Assembly (NCBI GenBank): GCA_046295215.1
Contig: JBKBNP010000012.1
Coordinates: 17,187-81,186, forward strand
Direction: 5' to 3'
Length of the DNA stretch: 64,000 bases
DNA from: Szabonella sp046295215
GTDB lineage: Bacteria; Pseudomonadota; Alphaproteobacteria; Rhodobacterales; Rhodobacteraceae
Below are positions 9,065 through 17,392 of the stretch, piece by piece. The notes beneath the pieces were generated by a model that did no database searches, had not been told where the DNA came from, and worked only from the letters and a program-made list of their open reading frames with translations. How positions within the stretch are numbered: the stretch's first letter is position 1; the number at the start of each line of letters is the position of its first letter. The position numbers and the translations under genes were made by a program.

Positions 9065-9136
9065 GGACGTTTTGCGCCCGATTTCAACGGGTAATCCGCG
9101 CAAGGCCGGAAGGCAGGCGCAGTTCGCGGGCAAGAG

Positions 9137-9165
9137 TTGCATTCGCGTCGCGTCCTTTCTAGAAC
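9137..9165 (+). promoter_or_regulatory. Candidate sigma-70 promoter for olsBA
   Basis: TTGCAT (9137-9142) and TAGAAC (9160-9165) are separated by exactly 17 bases and lie 71 bp before the olsB start. The match to TTGACA/TATAAT is moderate, which is typical of housekeeping promoters in high-GC alphaproteobacteria. No second signal (for example a Pho box) is obvious nearby. Confidence 0.4.
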
Positions 9166-9235
9166 GGCCCGGCCTTGTGGGGCTGGCGGGGGGCTGGTCC
9201 GGTCGGGGAATCAGCAGGGAAACGGGGGCGGTGCG

Positions 9236-10018
9236 ATGAAGGGTCGGGACAGTCATTATTCGGTCCGTCTGGCCCGGGACGCACGCGACCTGCGGGCCGC
9301 GCAGCGGCTGCGCTACCGCGTCTTTGTCGAGGAACTGGGCGGCGACGGGGCGCTGGTCGATCACGAAAACCGGTTGGAGCGGGACGCATTCGACGAGATC
9401 GTGGACCACCTGATCCTTGTCGACAGGCGGTGTGATCCGGAAGCGCTGGAGGATGTGGTGGGGGTCTACCGGCTGCTGCCGGGCGCGCGGCTGGCACCGG
9501 GGGAGCGGTTCTACAGCGAAAGCGAGTTCGATCTGACCGCGCTGCGGGCGTCGGGGCGGCCGCTTCTGGAACTCGGGCGGTCCTGTGTCGAAGCCGATCA
9601 CCGGGGCGGCACGGCGATGGTGCATCTGTGGAACGGGCTGGCGGAGTATGTGCTGTCGCGCGGCATCGAGATCCTGTTCGGGGTGGCGAGTTTCCATGGC
9701 ACGGATCTGGCGGCACTGGCGCAGCCGCTGTCCTTCCTGCATCACAACCACCGCTCTCCCGAGACGCTGCGGGTGCGGGCCATCGGGCCCTCGGCGGTGG
9801 ACATGGCGATGCTGCCGCCCGACAAGGTTGACCGCAAGACCGCGATGCTGGGCACGCCGGCGCTGATAAAGGGCTATCTGCGGCTGGGGGGGCATGTCGG
9901 GGAGGGGGCCTTTGTCGACCATGCCTTCAACACCACCGATGTCTGTCTGGTGATGGACACGGCCCGCATGTCCGAGCGGCATCGCGATTTCTACACGCGC
10001 AAGGCCGCATCGAAATGA
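9236..10018 (+). CDS. olsB: L-ornithine N(alpha)-acyltransferase OlsB
   Basis: 260 residues. OlsB transfers a 3-hydroxyacyl chain from acyl-ACP to the alpha-amino group of ornithine, the first step of ornithine lipid synthesis. Family features are LRAAQRLRYRVFVEELGG near the N-terminus, the GNAT-like core ESEFDL and LLELGRSCVEADHRGGTAMVHLWNGL, and the C-terminal part with KGYLRLGGHVGEGAFVDHAFNTTDV. The start at 9236 (MKGRDSHYS) fits homologues. Its stop overlaps the next start by 4 bases, so olsB and olsA are translationally coupled. Ornithine lipids are phosphorus-free membrane lipids often increased under phosphate limitation. Confidence 0.93.
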   Translation: MKGRDSHYSVRLARDARDLRAAQRLRYRVFVEELGGDGALVDHENRLERDAFDEIVDHLILVDRRCDPEALEDVVGVYRLLPGARLAPGERFYSESEFDLTALRASGRPLLELGRSCVEADHRGGTAMVHLWNGLAEYVLSRGIEILFGVASFHGTDLAALAQPLSFLHHNHRSPETLRVRAIGPSAVDMAMLPPDKVDRKTAMLGTPALIKGYLRLGGHVGEGAFVDHAFNTTDVCLVMDTARMSERHRDFYTRKAASK

Positions 10019-10821
10019 CGGACTGGCGCAGCGACCGGGTGGCGGTGCGGCGGCCCGGTCTTGTGGCACAGGGATTGGCGGCGCTGCGGTTCGGGACCTT
10101 CGGATTTGTCGTCTTTGGCGGGCTTGCGGTTCTCCTGCTGGTCCGGCTGGTCGAGGCGCCGCTGAACGGGGCGGTGCGGCCTTGGTCCCCCCATGTCACG
10201 CAGGCCGTGTGCCGGCTGTCATTGATCCTGCTGGGGTTGCGGCTGACGATGCGCGGCCGTCCGATGCGTGAACGCGGCGCATTGGTTGCCAATCATTCTT
10301 CATGGGTGGATATCTTCGTTCTCAATGCCTGCGACCGGGTCTGTTTCGTGTCCAAGGCCGAGGTGGCGTCCTGGCCGGGGATCGGCTGGCTGGCGCGGGC
10401 GACGGGGACGCTGTTCATCGCGCGCGATCCGGCACAGGCGAAGGTGCAGCAGGCGCAATTCGAGGCGCGGCTCCGGGCGGGGCACCGGCTCTTGTTCTTT
10501 CCCGAAGGCACCAGCACTGACAGTTTGCGCATCCTGCCCTTCAAGACCACGCTTTTTGCGGCCTTTTTCACGCATGGGATGGAGGCGATCATGCATATCC
10601 AGCCGGTAACGCTGCGCTATCACGCGCCCTTGGGCGAGGATGCACGGTTTTATGGCTGGTGGGGCGACATGGCGTTTGCGGGCCATCTGTGGCGACTGCT
10701 TGCCACGCCGAAGCGGGGGCGGGTGGAGGTGATCTTTCACGATCCCGTGGCGGTGGAGGATTTCGCGGGCCGCAAGCCGCTGGCGGCGCATCTGGAGTCG
10801 GTGGTGCGGCAGGCGGGGTGA
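10015..10821 (+). CDS. olsA: Lyso-ornithine lipid O-acyltransferase OlsA (PlsC family)
   Basis: 268 residues. An N-terminal membrane segment (about 23-45) precedes a PlsC acyltransferase domain with the catalytic NHSSWVD box (H-x4-D) and the acyl-acceptor motif FPEGTSTD. It completes ornithine lipid by O-acylating lyso-ornithine lipid made by OlsB. Coupling to olsB by an ATGA overlap supports this assignment over a general 1-acylglycerol-3-phosphate acyltransferase, although some OlsA enzymes do both reactions. A hairpin-containing intergenic repeat begins 30 bp after its stop. Confidence 0.92.
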   Translation: MTDWRSDRVAVRRPGLVAQGLAALRFGTFGFVVFGGLAVLLLVRLVEAPLNGAVRPWSPHVTQAVCRLSLILLGLRLTMRGRPMRERGALVANHSSWVDIFVLNACDRVCFVSKAEVASWPGIGWLARATGTLFIARDPAQAKVQQAQFEARLRAGHRLLFFPEGTSTDSLRILPFKTTLFAAFFTHGMEAIMHIQPVTLRYHAPLGEDARFYGWWGDMAFAGHLWRLLATPKRGRVEVIFHDPVAVEDFAGRKPLAAHLESVVRQAG

Positions 10822-10851
10822 TCCTGCGTCGCCTTGCTGGACCCCGAAGCA

Positions 10852-10913
10852 GGGGGGCGCTGCCCCCCGTCGCGGGCCGCGATTCCCCCCGGGATGTTTT
10901 TGGACAGAAAAAG
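10852..10913 (+). repeat. Intergenic hairpin-module repeat, copy 1 (subtype B)
   Basis: A perfect 7-bp hairpin GGGGGGC-GCT-GCCCCCC (10852-10868) is followed after 16 bases by a 29-nt module (10885-10913). The module starts CCCCCCGGGATGTTTTTGG and ends ACAGAAAAAG. It fills the convergent gap between olsA and the thiE-like gene. The module matches copy 2 at 24 of 29 positions. Four other related elements occur in the window. Confidence 0.85.
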
Positions 10914-10918
10914 CGGTG

Positions 10919-11539
10919 TCAGCCGAGCGGGGCGACAAGGGTCCTGAGGGTGGCCAGCGCATCGTCCGCGCCCCAGATTTCCGGACCAAAGGCGAAGAAA
11001 TCGGTGATCGGGGCGAAATCTGCGACAAGCGCGGGGGTGAGCGCGCCTTCGGCGACCACCGGCACCTCGATCATTTCGGACCACCATTCGAAGATGTCGC
11101 GCGCAGCACGGCTGCCATCGCCGAGCGCGCTTTCGCCGACCGGGCCGAAGGTGACATAATCGGCGCCGGCCTCGGCTGCTGTGATGCCGTCATGGCGCAA
11201 GGTGCCGCAAGAGGCGCCGATGATCGCCTCCGCGCCCATTTCCCCGCGCAGCTTGCGGATGTTGCGGCGCGTGTCGGTCAGATGCACGCCATCGAGCCCC
11301 AGCCGGTCGGCCAGCAGCGCATGGTTGTCCAGCACGATGGCCACGTCGCGGGCATGGGCAATCTCGCGCAGCATGTCGGCGGCGCGGCTGATCTCGGCTT
11401 CGTCGCGGGCGGCAAGGGACAGGCGCAGACAGGCGATTTCGACCGCGTCCAGAATAGATTTCAGCCGGTCGGGGAAGCTGTCGAGCGAGAAGGCGGGCGG
11501 GGTGACAAGATAGATCTGCGGGCGTTCGGTATCGGCCAT
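10919..11539 (-). CDS. Degenerate thiamine-phosphate synthase-like (ThiE/TenI fold) protein
   Basis: 206 residues with the TIM-barrel outline of ThiE: an IYLVTPP start, GLDGVHLTD, AGADYVTFGPV and PVVAEGA in the right order. Several catalytic signatures of true thiamine phosphate synthases are altered. The QxRxK strand is replaced by CLRLSLAARDE, the TxTK pyrophosphate loop after FGPV reads GESALGDGSR, and the GGI phosphate-binding turn reads AEGALTP. It may therefore be a paralogue with another role rather than the main ThiE. The start at 11539 (MADTERPQ) is chosen from domain alignment; the frame is open 86 codons further upstream. Confidence 0.75.
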   Translation of the reverse strand: MADTERPQIYLVTPPAFSLDSFPDRLKSILDAVEIACLRLSLAARDEAEISRAADMLREIAHARDVAIVLDNHALLADRLGLDGVHLTDTRRNIRKLRGEMGAEAIIGASCGTLRHDGITAAEAGADYVTFGPVGESALGDGSRAARDIFEWWSEMIEVPVVAEGALTPALVADFAPITDFFAFGPEIWGADDALATLRTLVAPLG

Positions 11540-11669
11540 GGATGCGGTCCTTCGCTGCGGTGCTGCGCGGTCTAGCGCAGTTTGCGGGGCTTTGCCATTG
11601 GGCTTGTCGGGGCTGGCTTGCATGGGGGGGCCTGCCCGCGTATCAGGCGACAAAACCGTGAGAGGCCCG

Positions 11670-12428
11670 ATGCCCGACCCTGTTCCCTCCGATCCTGTGC
11701 CCCCCGTTTTCATCCTCGTGCGCCCGCAGATGGGCGAGAATATCGGGGCGGCGGCGCGTGCGATGCTGAATTTCGGGCTGGAGCGGCTGCGCGTCACCGA
11801 TCCGCGCGATGGCTGGCCGAGCCCGAAGGCCGTGGCTATGGCGAGCGGGGCGGGGCGGCTGCTGGATCATGCCGGGCCGTTCCGCGACGTGGCCCATGCG
11901 ATCAGTGATTGCGATTATGTCTTTGCCACCACGGCGCGGGGGCGGGAGCTGACCAAGCCGATCCTGACGCCCGAAGCCGCGATGGCAGAGGCGCGCGCGC
12001 TGGCGGCGGCGGGCAAGCGGGTGGGGGTGCTGTTCGGCCCGGAACGCACGGGGCTGGAGAATGACGATGTGGCGCTGGCCAATGCCATCGTCTCGGTCCC
12101 GGTGAACCCGGAGTTTCCCAGCCTCAACCTTGCGCAATGCGTGCTGCTCATGGGGTATGAGTGGCGCAGGCAGGGCGTGCCGGTGGAGCCGCGCGTGATG
12201 GAACTGGCGCGCACCGAGTTTGCAACAAGGATCGAGGTCGAAAAGCTGGGCGACCATTTCGAGGAGAAACTGGAGGCAGCGGGGTTCTTCTTTCCGCCGA
12301 CAAAGGCCGCCGGGATGCGGCTTGCCTTGCGCAACATGTGGGCGCGGCTGGGGCTGACCCGCGCCGAGGTGCAGACCTTTCACGGCATGCTGCGCCAGAT
12401 CGCGCGGCATCTGAAATCAGGCGGATGA
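11670..12428 (+). CDS. trmJ: tRNA/rRNA 2'-O-methyltransferase TrmJ-like (SpoU/SPOUT family)
   Basis: 252 residues. SPOUT knot motifs are present: ENIGAAARAMLNFG (motif 1), VLFGPERTGLENDD (motif 2) and FPSLNLAQCVLLMGYEWRR (motif 3), with a C-terminal helical extension. TrmJ methylates position 32 of several tRNAs, using S-adenosylmethionine. The length and C-terminal extension fit TrmJ better than TrmH or TrmL. The ATG at 11670 follows AGAGG. The gene diverges from the thiE-like gene and converges on the MipA-like gene. Confidence 0.9.
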   Translation: MPDPVPSDPVPPVFILVRPQMGENIGAAARAMLNFGLERLRVTDPRDGWPSPKAVAMASGAGRLLDHAGPFRDVAHAISDCDYVFATTARGRELTKPILTPEAAMAEARALAAAGKRVGVLFGPERTGLENDDVALANAIVSVPVNPEFPSLNLAQCVLLMGYEWRRQGVPVEPRVMELARTEFATRIEVEKLGDHFEEKLEAAGFFFPPTKAAGMRLALRNMWARLGLTRAEVQTFHGMLRQIARHLKSGG

Positions 12429-12440
12429 AAGCGGACATTT

Positions 12441-12485
12441 GACGCGAGGCGGGCTGACGCGAGGCGGGCTGTGGCTCCGCCCGCC
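12441..12485. repeat. 15-bp tandem duplication plus GC hairpin in a convergent gap
   Basis: The 15-mer GACGCGAGGCGGGCT is present twice without spacer (12441-12455, 12456-12470). The end of the second copy forms a 7-bp stem, GGCGGGC (12463-12469) with GCCCGCC (12479-12485). It lies between the stops of trmJ and the MipA-like gene. It could act as a weak bidirectional terminator, but there is no T-run. Confidence 0.7.
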
Positions 12486-12487
12486 GG

Positions 12488-13315
12488 TCAGAACCCGAGC
12501 GAGATACGCCGCGTGACCCCGATGCGCAGGCTAAGCGCATCGTCGCGCCCCTGTTGCACGATGGGCGAGGCCTTGGCATCGTTCAGATAGCGGTCATAGC
12601 GGATTGCCCCGTCGATGCCCCAGAGATCGTTGATCGCATAGGTGGCCCCAACCTCGATACCCGCGCTCAACGCACCGCCTTTGGCGCGGAAGGCGGGCAG
12701 GGCGGCGGAGGCCTCGCCCGGGGTCACGCCGAAATAGGTATTGGCATAATCGCTGCTGCCCATGAACAGGCGCGGACCTGCGCGCAGGGTCAGCCGGTCA
12801 TTGGGACGCAGCACGAGGTTTGCGCCAAGTTCGCCCACCCAGGCCTTGTGGCCGACCACGCCATAGCGGACATCGGCATAGGCCTCGAAATTGCGCTGCG
12901 TGTAACCAAGGCCGAGGCCGAGTTCCACCGCGGCCTTCACATCGTTGAGCCCGGCAAGTTCCGCATGGTCGGCGGCGGAGCGCTTGGCGATATAGCGGAA
13001 GGAACCCCGCGGCACGAAGCCGTATTGCGGCGTCAGGGGATCGGGGCTGCCGAGCGTGGCCCCGCCCGGCAAGCGCAGGAATTCGAAGCTGAGCGCGAAA
13101 TCGGGACCTGCCTTGAGGTCGCGTGACCCGAAATAGGCGGGGGCCGCGCCGACACCGCCGCGCAGCTTGAACGCAAGACCGGGGCGGGGGGCCGGGGCGG
13201 GCGCGGGGGCGTAGACCACCGCATCGCTGGCCGTGGCAAGGCTTCCGGCAAGGGCGGGTTGGGAGGCGGCGACCATCAGGCTGGCGAGGGCAAGGGCGGA
13301 CAACACGGGTTTCAT
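12488..13315 (-). CDS. MipA/OmpV-family outer-membrane protein
   Basis: 275 residues with a Sec signal peptide (MKPVLSALALASLMVAASQPALA, about 23 residues; split here as MKPVLSALALAS plus LMVAASQPALA). It then runs as alternating amphipathic strands typical of the MipA/OmpV beta barrel, ending with phenylalanine (ISLGF), the usual BAM recognition end. Conserved family pieces are VGAAPAYFGS, YGFVPRGSFRYIAKR and RLFMGSSDYANTYFGVTP. MipA was linked to murein synthesis complexes in E. coli, but most relatives are uncharacterised porin-like proteins, sometimes induced by metals or antibiotics. No two-component genes lie beside it. A palindrome lies 38 bp upstream of its start. Confidence 0.88.
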   Translation of the reverse strand: MKPVLSALALASLMVAASQPALAGSLATASDAVVYAPAPAPAPRPGLAFKLRGGVGAAPAYFGSRDLKAGPDFALSFEFLRLPGGATLGSPDPLTPQYGFVPRGSFRYIAKRSAADHAELAGLNDVKAAVELGLGLGYTQRNFEAYADVRYGVVGHKAWVGELGANLVLRPNDRLTLRAGPRLFMGSSDYANTYFGVTPGEASAALPAFRAKGGALSAGIEVGATYAINDLWGIDGAIRYDRYLNDAKASPIVQQGRDDALSLRIGVTRRISLGF

Positions 13316-13352
13316 CGGTTACTCCTGACGGTCGGGCACAGATATGCTCTAT

Positions 13353-13374
13353 GTCGCGTAGCGGATTTCGCGAC
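13353..13374. promoter_or_regulatory. Palindrome upstream of the MipA-like gene
   Basis: GTCGCG (13353-13358) and CGCGAC (13369-13374) form a 6-bp inverted repeat with a 10-base spacer in the divergent region between the MipA-like gene and ctaA. It is a candidate operator. High GC makes such short repeats common, so confidence is low. Confidence 0.3.
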
Positions 13375-13488
13375 GCGGGGCAATCGTCAGGGAACGCACG
13401 AGACCGTGAAACGGTTCCGTCCCGGTCGGCGGCGGCAAGGCGGCGCAGAGGTTGGCGTGGGTGCGGCATGTCGGCCTCGCGCGGGGTC

Positions 13489-13517
13489 TTGAAGCGGGTT
13501 TGTGCGCGTCCTACTGT
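13489..13517 (+). promoter_or_regulatory. Candidate sigma-70 promoter for ctaA
   Basis: TTGAAG (13489-13494) and TACTGT (13512-13517) are 17 bases apart and end 24 bp before the ctaA start. Only the -35 half is a good consensus match. Confidence 0.35.
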
Positions 13518-13541
13518 CCGGGCCGAGATGGAGGCGCTGAA

Positions 13542-14708
13542 ATGGCCGGCAAACGCAGCATTTTCGAAGAGGTCGCCACGACCGAAAAACCGGCTGCACC
13601 GCAGGGTGGGCTGATCGCGCGCGGAACGGGCGGCGCGCGACAGGCGATCCGGGCCTGGCTTTTGCTGCTGTTCGCGCTGGTCGTGGTGATGATCGCCGTG
13701 GGGGGCATGACGCGATTGACCGACAGCGGGCTTTCGATCACCGAATGGCGACCCGTCACCGGGGCCTTGCCGCCGCTGAGTGCGGAAGCCTGGGCCGTGG
13801 AATTCGAGAAATACCGCCAGATCCCGCAATACCAGCTGGTGAACCGGGGCATGAGCCTTGAGGACTTCAAGGTCATCTACTGGTGGGAATGGGGGCACCG
13901 GCAATTGGGGCGGCTGATCGGGCTGGTCTGGGCTGTGGGGTTCTTCGGGTTTCTGCTGGCGCGGAAGATCCCGATGGGCTGGACCGGGCGGCTGGCGCTG
14001 CTGGGGGTTCTGGGCGGGCTTCAGGGGGCAATCGGCTGGTGGATGGTGGCCTCGGGGCTGACCGGGCAGATGGTCAGCGTGGCCTCCTACCGGCTGGCAA
14101 CGCATCTGGGACTGGCCTTCGTGATCCTCGGGCTCATCGCGTGGTATTTCTTTCTGCTCGGACGCAGCGAGGCGGATCTGTTGCAGGCGCGGCGGGCGCG
14201 GGAGGCAAAGCTGTTCGGCATGTCCACCGGGCTGATGCATTTCGCCTTTCTGCAGATCCTGCTCGGCGCGCTGGTCGCAGGCATCGACGCGGGCCGCAGC
14301 TTTCCGACATGGCCCCTGATGAACGGGCAGTTCTTTCCGGCGGATGCCTTCTATGTGCCGGACGGGCAGGGCGGCAGCCTGCCGGTCTGGCATGCCTTCT
14401 TTGAAAATCCGGGGCTGGTGCAGTTCATCCACCGGATGTCGGGATACCTTCTGTTCGCCTTTGGTATCGTGGTCTGGCTGCGCGGGCGCAAATCACCGCA
14501 TGGCACGACCCGGCGCGCGGCGGACTGGATGGCGGTGATGCTGTTCGGGCAGATGGTGCTGGGTATCGGCGCTGTGGTGACGGCGGCGCAATGGCATGTG
14601 GCGATCAGCCACCAACTTGGGGCAGTGGCGCTGTTCGTGCTGATCCTGCGGCTGCGGCATCTGGCACTCTATCCCCGGCAGGGGTCAATCCGGGAAGGCA
14701 GGGCATGA
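13542..14708 (+). CDS. ctaA: Heme A synthase (CtaA/COX15)
   Basis: 388 residues, about eight membrane helices. CtaA oxidises the C8 methyl of heme O to the formyl group of heme A for aa3-type cytochrome c oxidase. Conserved type-2 (COX15) motifs are GGMTRLTDSGLSITEWRP, the EYxRH-like WWEWGHRQLGRLIG, THLGLAF, LQILLGALVAGIDAG and IHRMSGYLL, with the histidine ligands placed as in COX15. The ATG at 13542 follows GGAGG. It overlaps the carboxypeptidase gene by 4 bases, although the two functions are unrelated. Confidence 0.95.
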   Translation: MAGKRSIFEEVATTEKPAAPQGGLIARGTGGARQAIRAWLLLLFALVVVMIAVGGMTRLTDSGLSITEWRPVTGALPPLSAEAWAVEFEKYRQIPQYQLVNRGMSLEDFKVIYWWEWGHRQLGRLIGLVWAVGFFGFLLARKIPMGWTGRLALLGVLGGLQGAIGWWMVASGLTGQMVSVASYRLATHLGLAFVILGLIAWYFFLLGRSEADLLQARRAREAKLFGMSTGLMHFAFLQILLGALVAGIDAGRSFPTWPLMNGQFFPADAFYVPDGQGGSLPVWHAFFENPGLVQFIHRMSGYLLFAFGIVVWLRGRKSPHGTTRRAADWMAVMLFGQMVLGIGAVVTAAQWHVAISHQLGAVALFVLILRLRHLALYPRQGSIREGRA

Positions 14709-16189
14709 AACACCACAATTCCGCCTATGACGAGATGATGGCCTTCCAGCGCCAGACCGAGGCGCTGGCGCAGATCGCGGGCCGTCTAGGCTGGGATCAG
14801 GAAACCGTGATGCCGCGCGGGGCGGCTGCACAGCGGGCCGAGGAAATGGCCGCCATCGAGGGCGTGCTGCATGCGCGCCGCACCGATGCGCGGCTGGCTG
14901 GCTGGCTGGAGGAGGTTCACCCGGTGGATGCGGTGGCGGTGGCGCAGGTGCGGCTGATCCGGCGCAGCCATGGCCGGGCCAGTCGCATCCCCTCGGATCT
15001 GGCGCAGGCACTGGCGCGGCTCACATCCGCCGCACAGGGCATCTGGGCCGAGGCGCGGGCGAATGACGATGTGAAGGCTTTCCTGCCCACCCTGCGCGAG
15101 GTGGTGGCGCTGAAACGCGAGGAGGCCGCCTGTCTCGCCGATGGGCGCAGCCTTTATGACGCGCTCATCGACGATTACGAACCCGGTGCCACGGCGGCGA
15201 GCCTCGCGGCCATGTTCGATGCGTTGCGCCCGCGTCTGGTGGAGTTGCGCGGTGCTGCACTGGACAGCCCGCATCAGCCTGCCGATCTGCAAGGGTCTTT
15301 CGGCCAGGACGCGCAGATGCGGCTGGCGCATGATCTGGCCGCCGCCTTCGGTTACGATTTCACGCGCGGGCGGCTGGATCTGGCGGTGCATCCGTTCAGT
15401 TCGGGGTCCGGGTCGGATGCGCGGATCACGACGCGGGTGGTGGAGACGGATCCGTTCAACTGCCTCTATTCCACCATCCACGAGGTCGGCCATGCCTGTT
15501 ATGAGCTGGGGATCGACCCCGACTATGCGCTGACGCCCTTGGGCGCAGGCGTGTCGATGGGCGTGCATGAAAGCCAGAGCCGGATCTATGAGAACCAGAT
15601 CGGCCGCTCCCGCGCCTTCACCGGCTGGCTCTACACGCAGATGCGCGAACGCTTCGGCGATTTCGGCAGCGCGGATGCCGATGCGTTCTTTGGCACGGTG
15701 AACAAGCTGCGCGCAGGCTTCATCCGCACCGAAGCCGACGAGGTGCAATACAACCTGCATGTCATGCTGCGCTTTGATCTGGAACGCGCGCTGGTGTCGG
15801 GCGATCTGGGGGTGGATGATCTGGAAGCCGCCTGGAACGACCGGTTCAAGGCAGATTTCGGGCTGGAGGTGCTGCGCCCCTCGCTTGGCATGTTGCAGGA
15901 TGTGCATTGGTCGGTGGGGCTCTTCGGCTATTTCCCGACCTACAGTCTGGGCAATCTCTATGCGGGCTGTCTGCACAAGGCCTTGCGCGCGGACCTGCCC
16001 GATCTGGATGCGGACCTTGCGCGCGGCGACACTGCGCGCGCGACCGGCTGGCTGCGCGAGAAGGTGCAGCGCCATGGCGGGCTGATGGAGCCGCAGGATC
16101 TGATTGCGGCGGCCTGTGGCGAGCCCCCTTCGGCAGAGCCGCTGCTGGATTACATCGAGGCCAAGTTCGGCGCGATCTACCGGCTTTGA
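14705..16189 (+). CDS. M32-family metallocarboxypeptidase (thermostable carboxypeptidase 1-like)
   Basis: 494 residues, the usual length for M32. The zinc-binding motif HEVGH appears in STIHEVGHACYELG, and the second family motif HESQSR follows in SMGVHESQSRIYENQIGRS. Other signatures are GRLGWDQETVMPRGAA near the N-terminus, HPFSSGSGSDARITT, and DVHWSVGLFGYFPTYSLGN near the C-terminus. It removes C-terminal amino acids from peptides in the cytoplasm. It starts within the ctaA stop (ATGA) and is followed 13 bp later by an MFS gene, so the three genes probably form one operon. Confidence 0.95.
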   Translation: MKHHNSAYDEMMAFQRQTEALAQIAGRLGWDQETVMPRGAAAQRAEEMAAIEGVLHARRTDARLAGWLEEVHPVDAVAVAQVRLIRRSHGRASRIPSDLAQALARLTSAAQGIWAEARANDDVKAFLPTLREVVALKREEAACLADGRSLYDALIDDYEPGATAASLAAMFDALRPRLVELRGAALDSPHQPADLQGSFGQDAQMRLAHDLAAAFGYDFTRGRLDLAVHPFSSGSGSDARITTRVVETDPFNCLYSTIHEVGHACYELGIDPDYALTPLGAGVSMGVHESQSRIYENQIGRSRAFTGWLYTQMRERFGDFGSADADAFFGTVNKLRAGFIRTEADEVQYNLHVMLRFDLERALVSGDLGVDDLEAAWNDRFKADFGLEVLRPSLGMLQDVHWSVGLFGYFPTYSLGNLYAGCLHKALRADLPDLDADLARGDTARATGWLREKVQRHGGLMEPQDLIAAACGEPPSAEPLLDYIEAKFGAIYRL

Positions 16190-16202
16190 GAGGAGTGCAA
16201 CC

Positions 16203-17375
16203 GTGAAGGGGCGGGGTGCCACCGGGGTCTGGCTGCTGGCGGTCGGGCAGACGCTGGGCTATGCCTGCCTTTTCTACATCTTTGCCGCGCTGATCCTGTT
16301 CGTCGAGGCCGATCTGGGCTGGGACAAGCGGCTGCTGGCGGCGGGGCCGATGCTGGCGATCGGGGTGACGGCGGTGCTGTCGCCGCTGGCCGGGCGGCTG
16401 GTGGACCGGGGGAAGGGGCGCATCCTGCTGACGGCCGGGCCTTTGCTGGGCGCTGTGGCGCTGGCGGGGCTTGCAGCGGTGACGGTGCCCTGGGCCTGGC
16501 TTGCCGCCTGGGCCTGCATCGGTGTCGCGCAGGCGATGAGCCTTTATGACGTCTGTTTCGCCTATCTGGTGCGGCGCTACGGGGCAGAGGCGCGGCCACG
16601 CATCATCAAGGTGACCCTGGTCGCGGGACTGGCCTCGACGCTGGCCTTTCCGGCGGGGGCGGCCCTGGGCGAAGTTTTCGGCTGGCGTGTTGCGGTCTTG
16701 GTGGCGGCCGGGGCCATGGCCTGTCTGACGCTGCCGCTGCACGGGTTCGGCACCTCCTGGATCCGGGCCGATACGGCGCTCGCCGATCAGCCCCGCGTGG
16801 TGGCCGCGGCCCCGGCGCCCATGCTGCGCAACCCGGCCTTTCTGGCGATTGCCGCCCTTCTGGTGCTGGCGGGGTTGAACCACTGGATGCTGATCGCCTT
16901 TCTGGTGCCCCTGCTGACCGGGCTGGGAATCGGGCTTTCCACCGCGATTCTGGCCGCCGCGCTGATCGGGCCGGCACAGACTCTGGGGCGGCTGTTCCTG
17001 ATGACGGTGGAGGCGCGGATGGGCAACCGGGGCGCGCTGTGGCTGATGCTCGGCAGCATGATCGGGGCCTCGACCCTGTTGCTGGCAGTGGGGATGGCGC
17101 CACTGCTGGTCTTTGCCTTTGCGGCATTGCAAGGCTCGGCCATGGGGATCCTGACCATCCTGCGCCCGGCCCTTGTGGCCGAAACGCTGGGGCGCGCGCA
17201 TTTCGGCGCGATCAACGGCATGCTGTCAATCCCGGCGCTGGCGGCATCGGCCATGGCGCCGGTGCTGGCGGCAAGCCTGTTGCAGGGGTTCGGTCCCTAT
17301 GGCCTTGTGACCACCTGTTTTGCCCTGTCGCTGGCGACGCTGCTCGCCGCGCGCGCGATCCGGCCTGCCGCCTGA
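16203..17375 (+). CDS. MFS transporter
   Basis: 390 residues with about twelve hydrophobic segments. The MFS motif A is visible in the first half as GRLVDRGKGRILL between helices 2 and 3. I start at GTG 16203 because GAGAGGAG lies 8 bases upstream; in-frame codons further upstream lie inside the carboxypeptidase gene. The substrate is unknown. The family includes drug and metabolite exporters and monocarboxylate-type carriers. Its co-direction with a peptidase could suggest peptide-product export, but that is only context. Confidence 0.85.
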   Translation: MKGRGATGVWLLAVGQTLGYACLFYIFAALILFVEADLGWDKRLLAAGPMLAIGVTAVLSPLAGRLVDRGKGRILLTAGPLLGAVALAGLAAVTVPWAWLAAWACIGVAQAMSLYDVCFAYLVRRYGAEARPRIIKVTLVAGLASTLAFPAGAALGEVFGWRVAVLVAAGAMACLTLPLHGFGTSWIRADTALADQPRVVAAAPAPMLRNPAFLAIAALLVLAGLNHWMLIAFLVPLLTGLGIGLSTAILAAALIGPAQTLGRLFLMTVEARMGNRGALWLMLGSMIGASTLLLAVGMAPLLVFAFAALQGSAMGILTILRPALVAETLGRAHFGAINGMLSIPALAASAMAPVLAASLLQGFGPYGLVTTCFALSLATLLAARAIRPAA

Positions 17376-17392
17376 CGCCGGGTTCCTGACGC

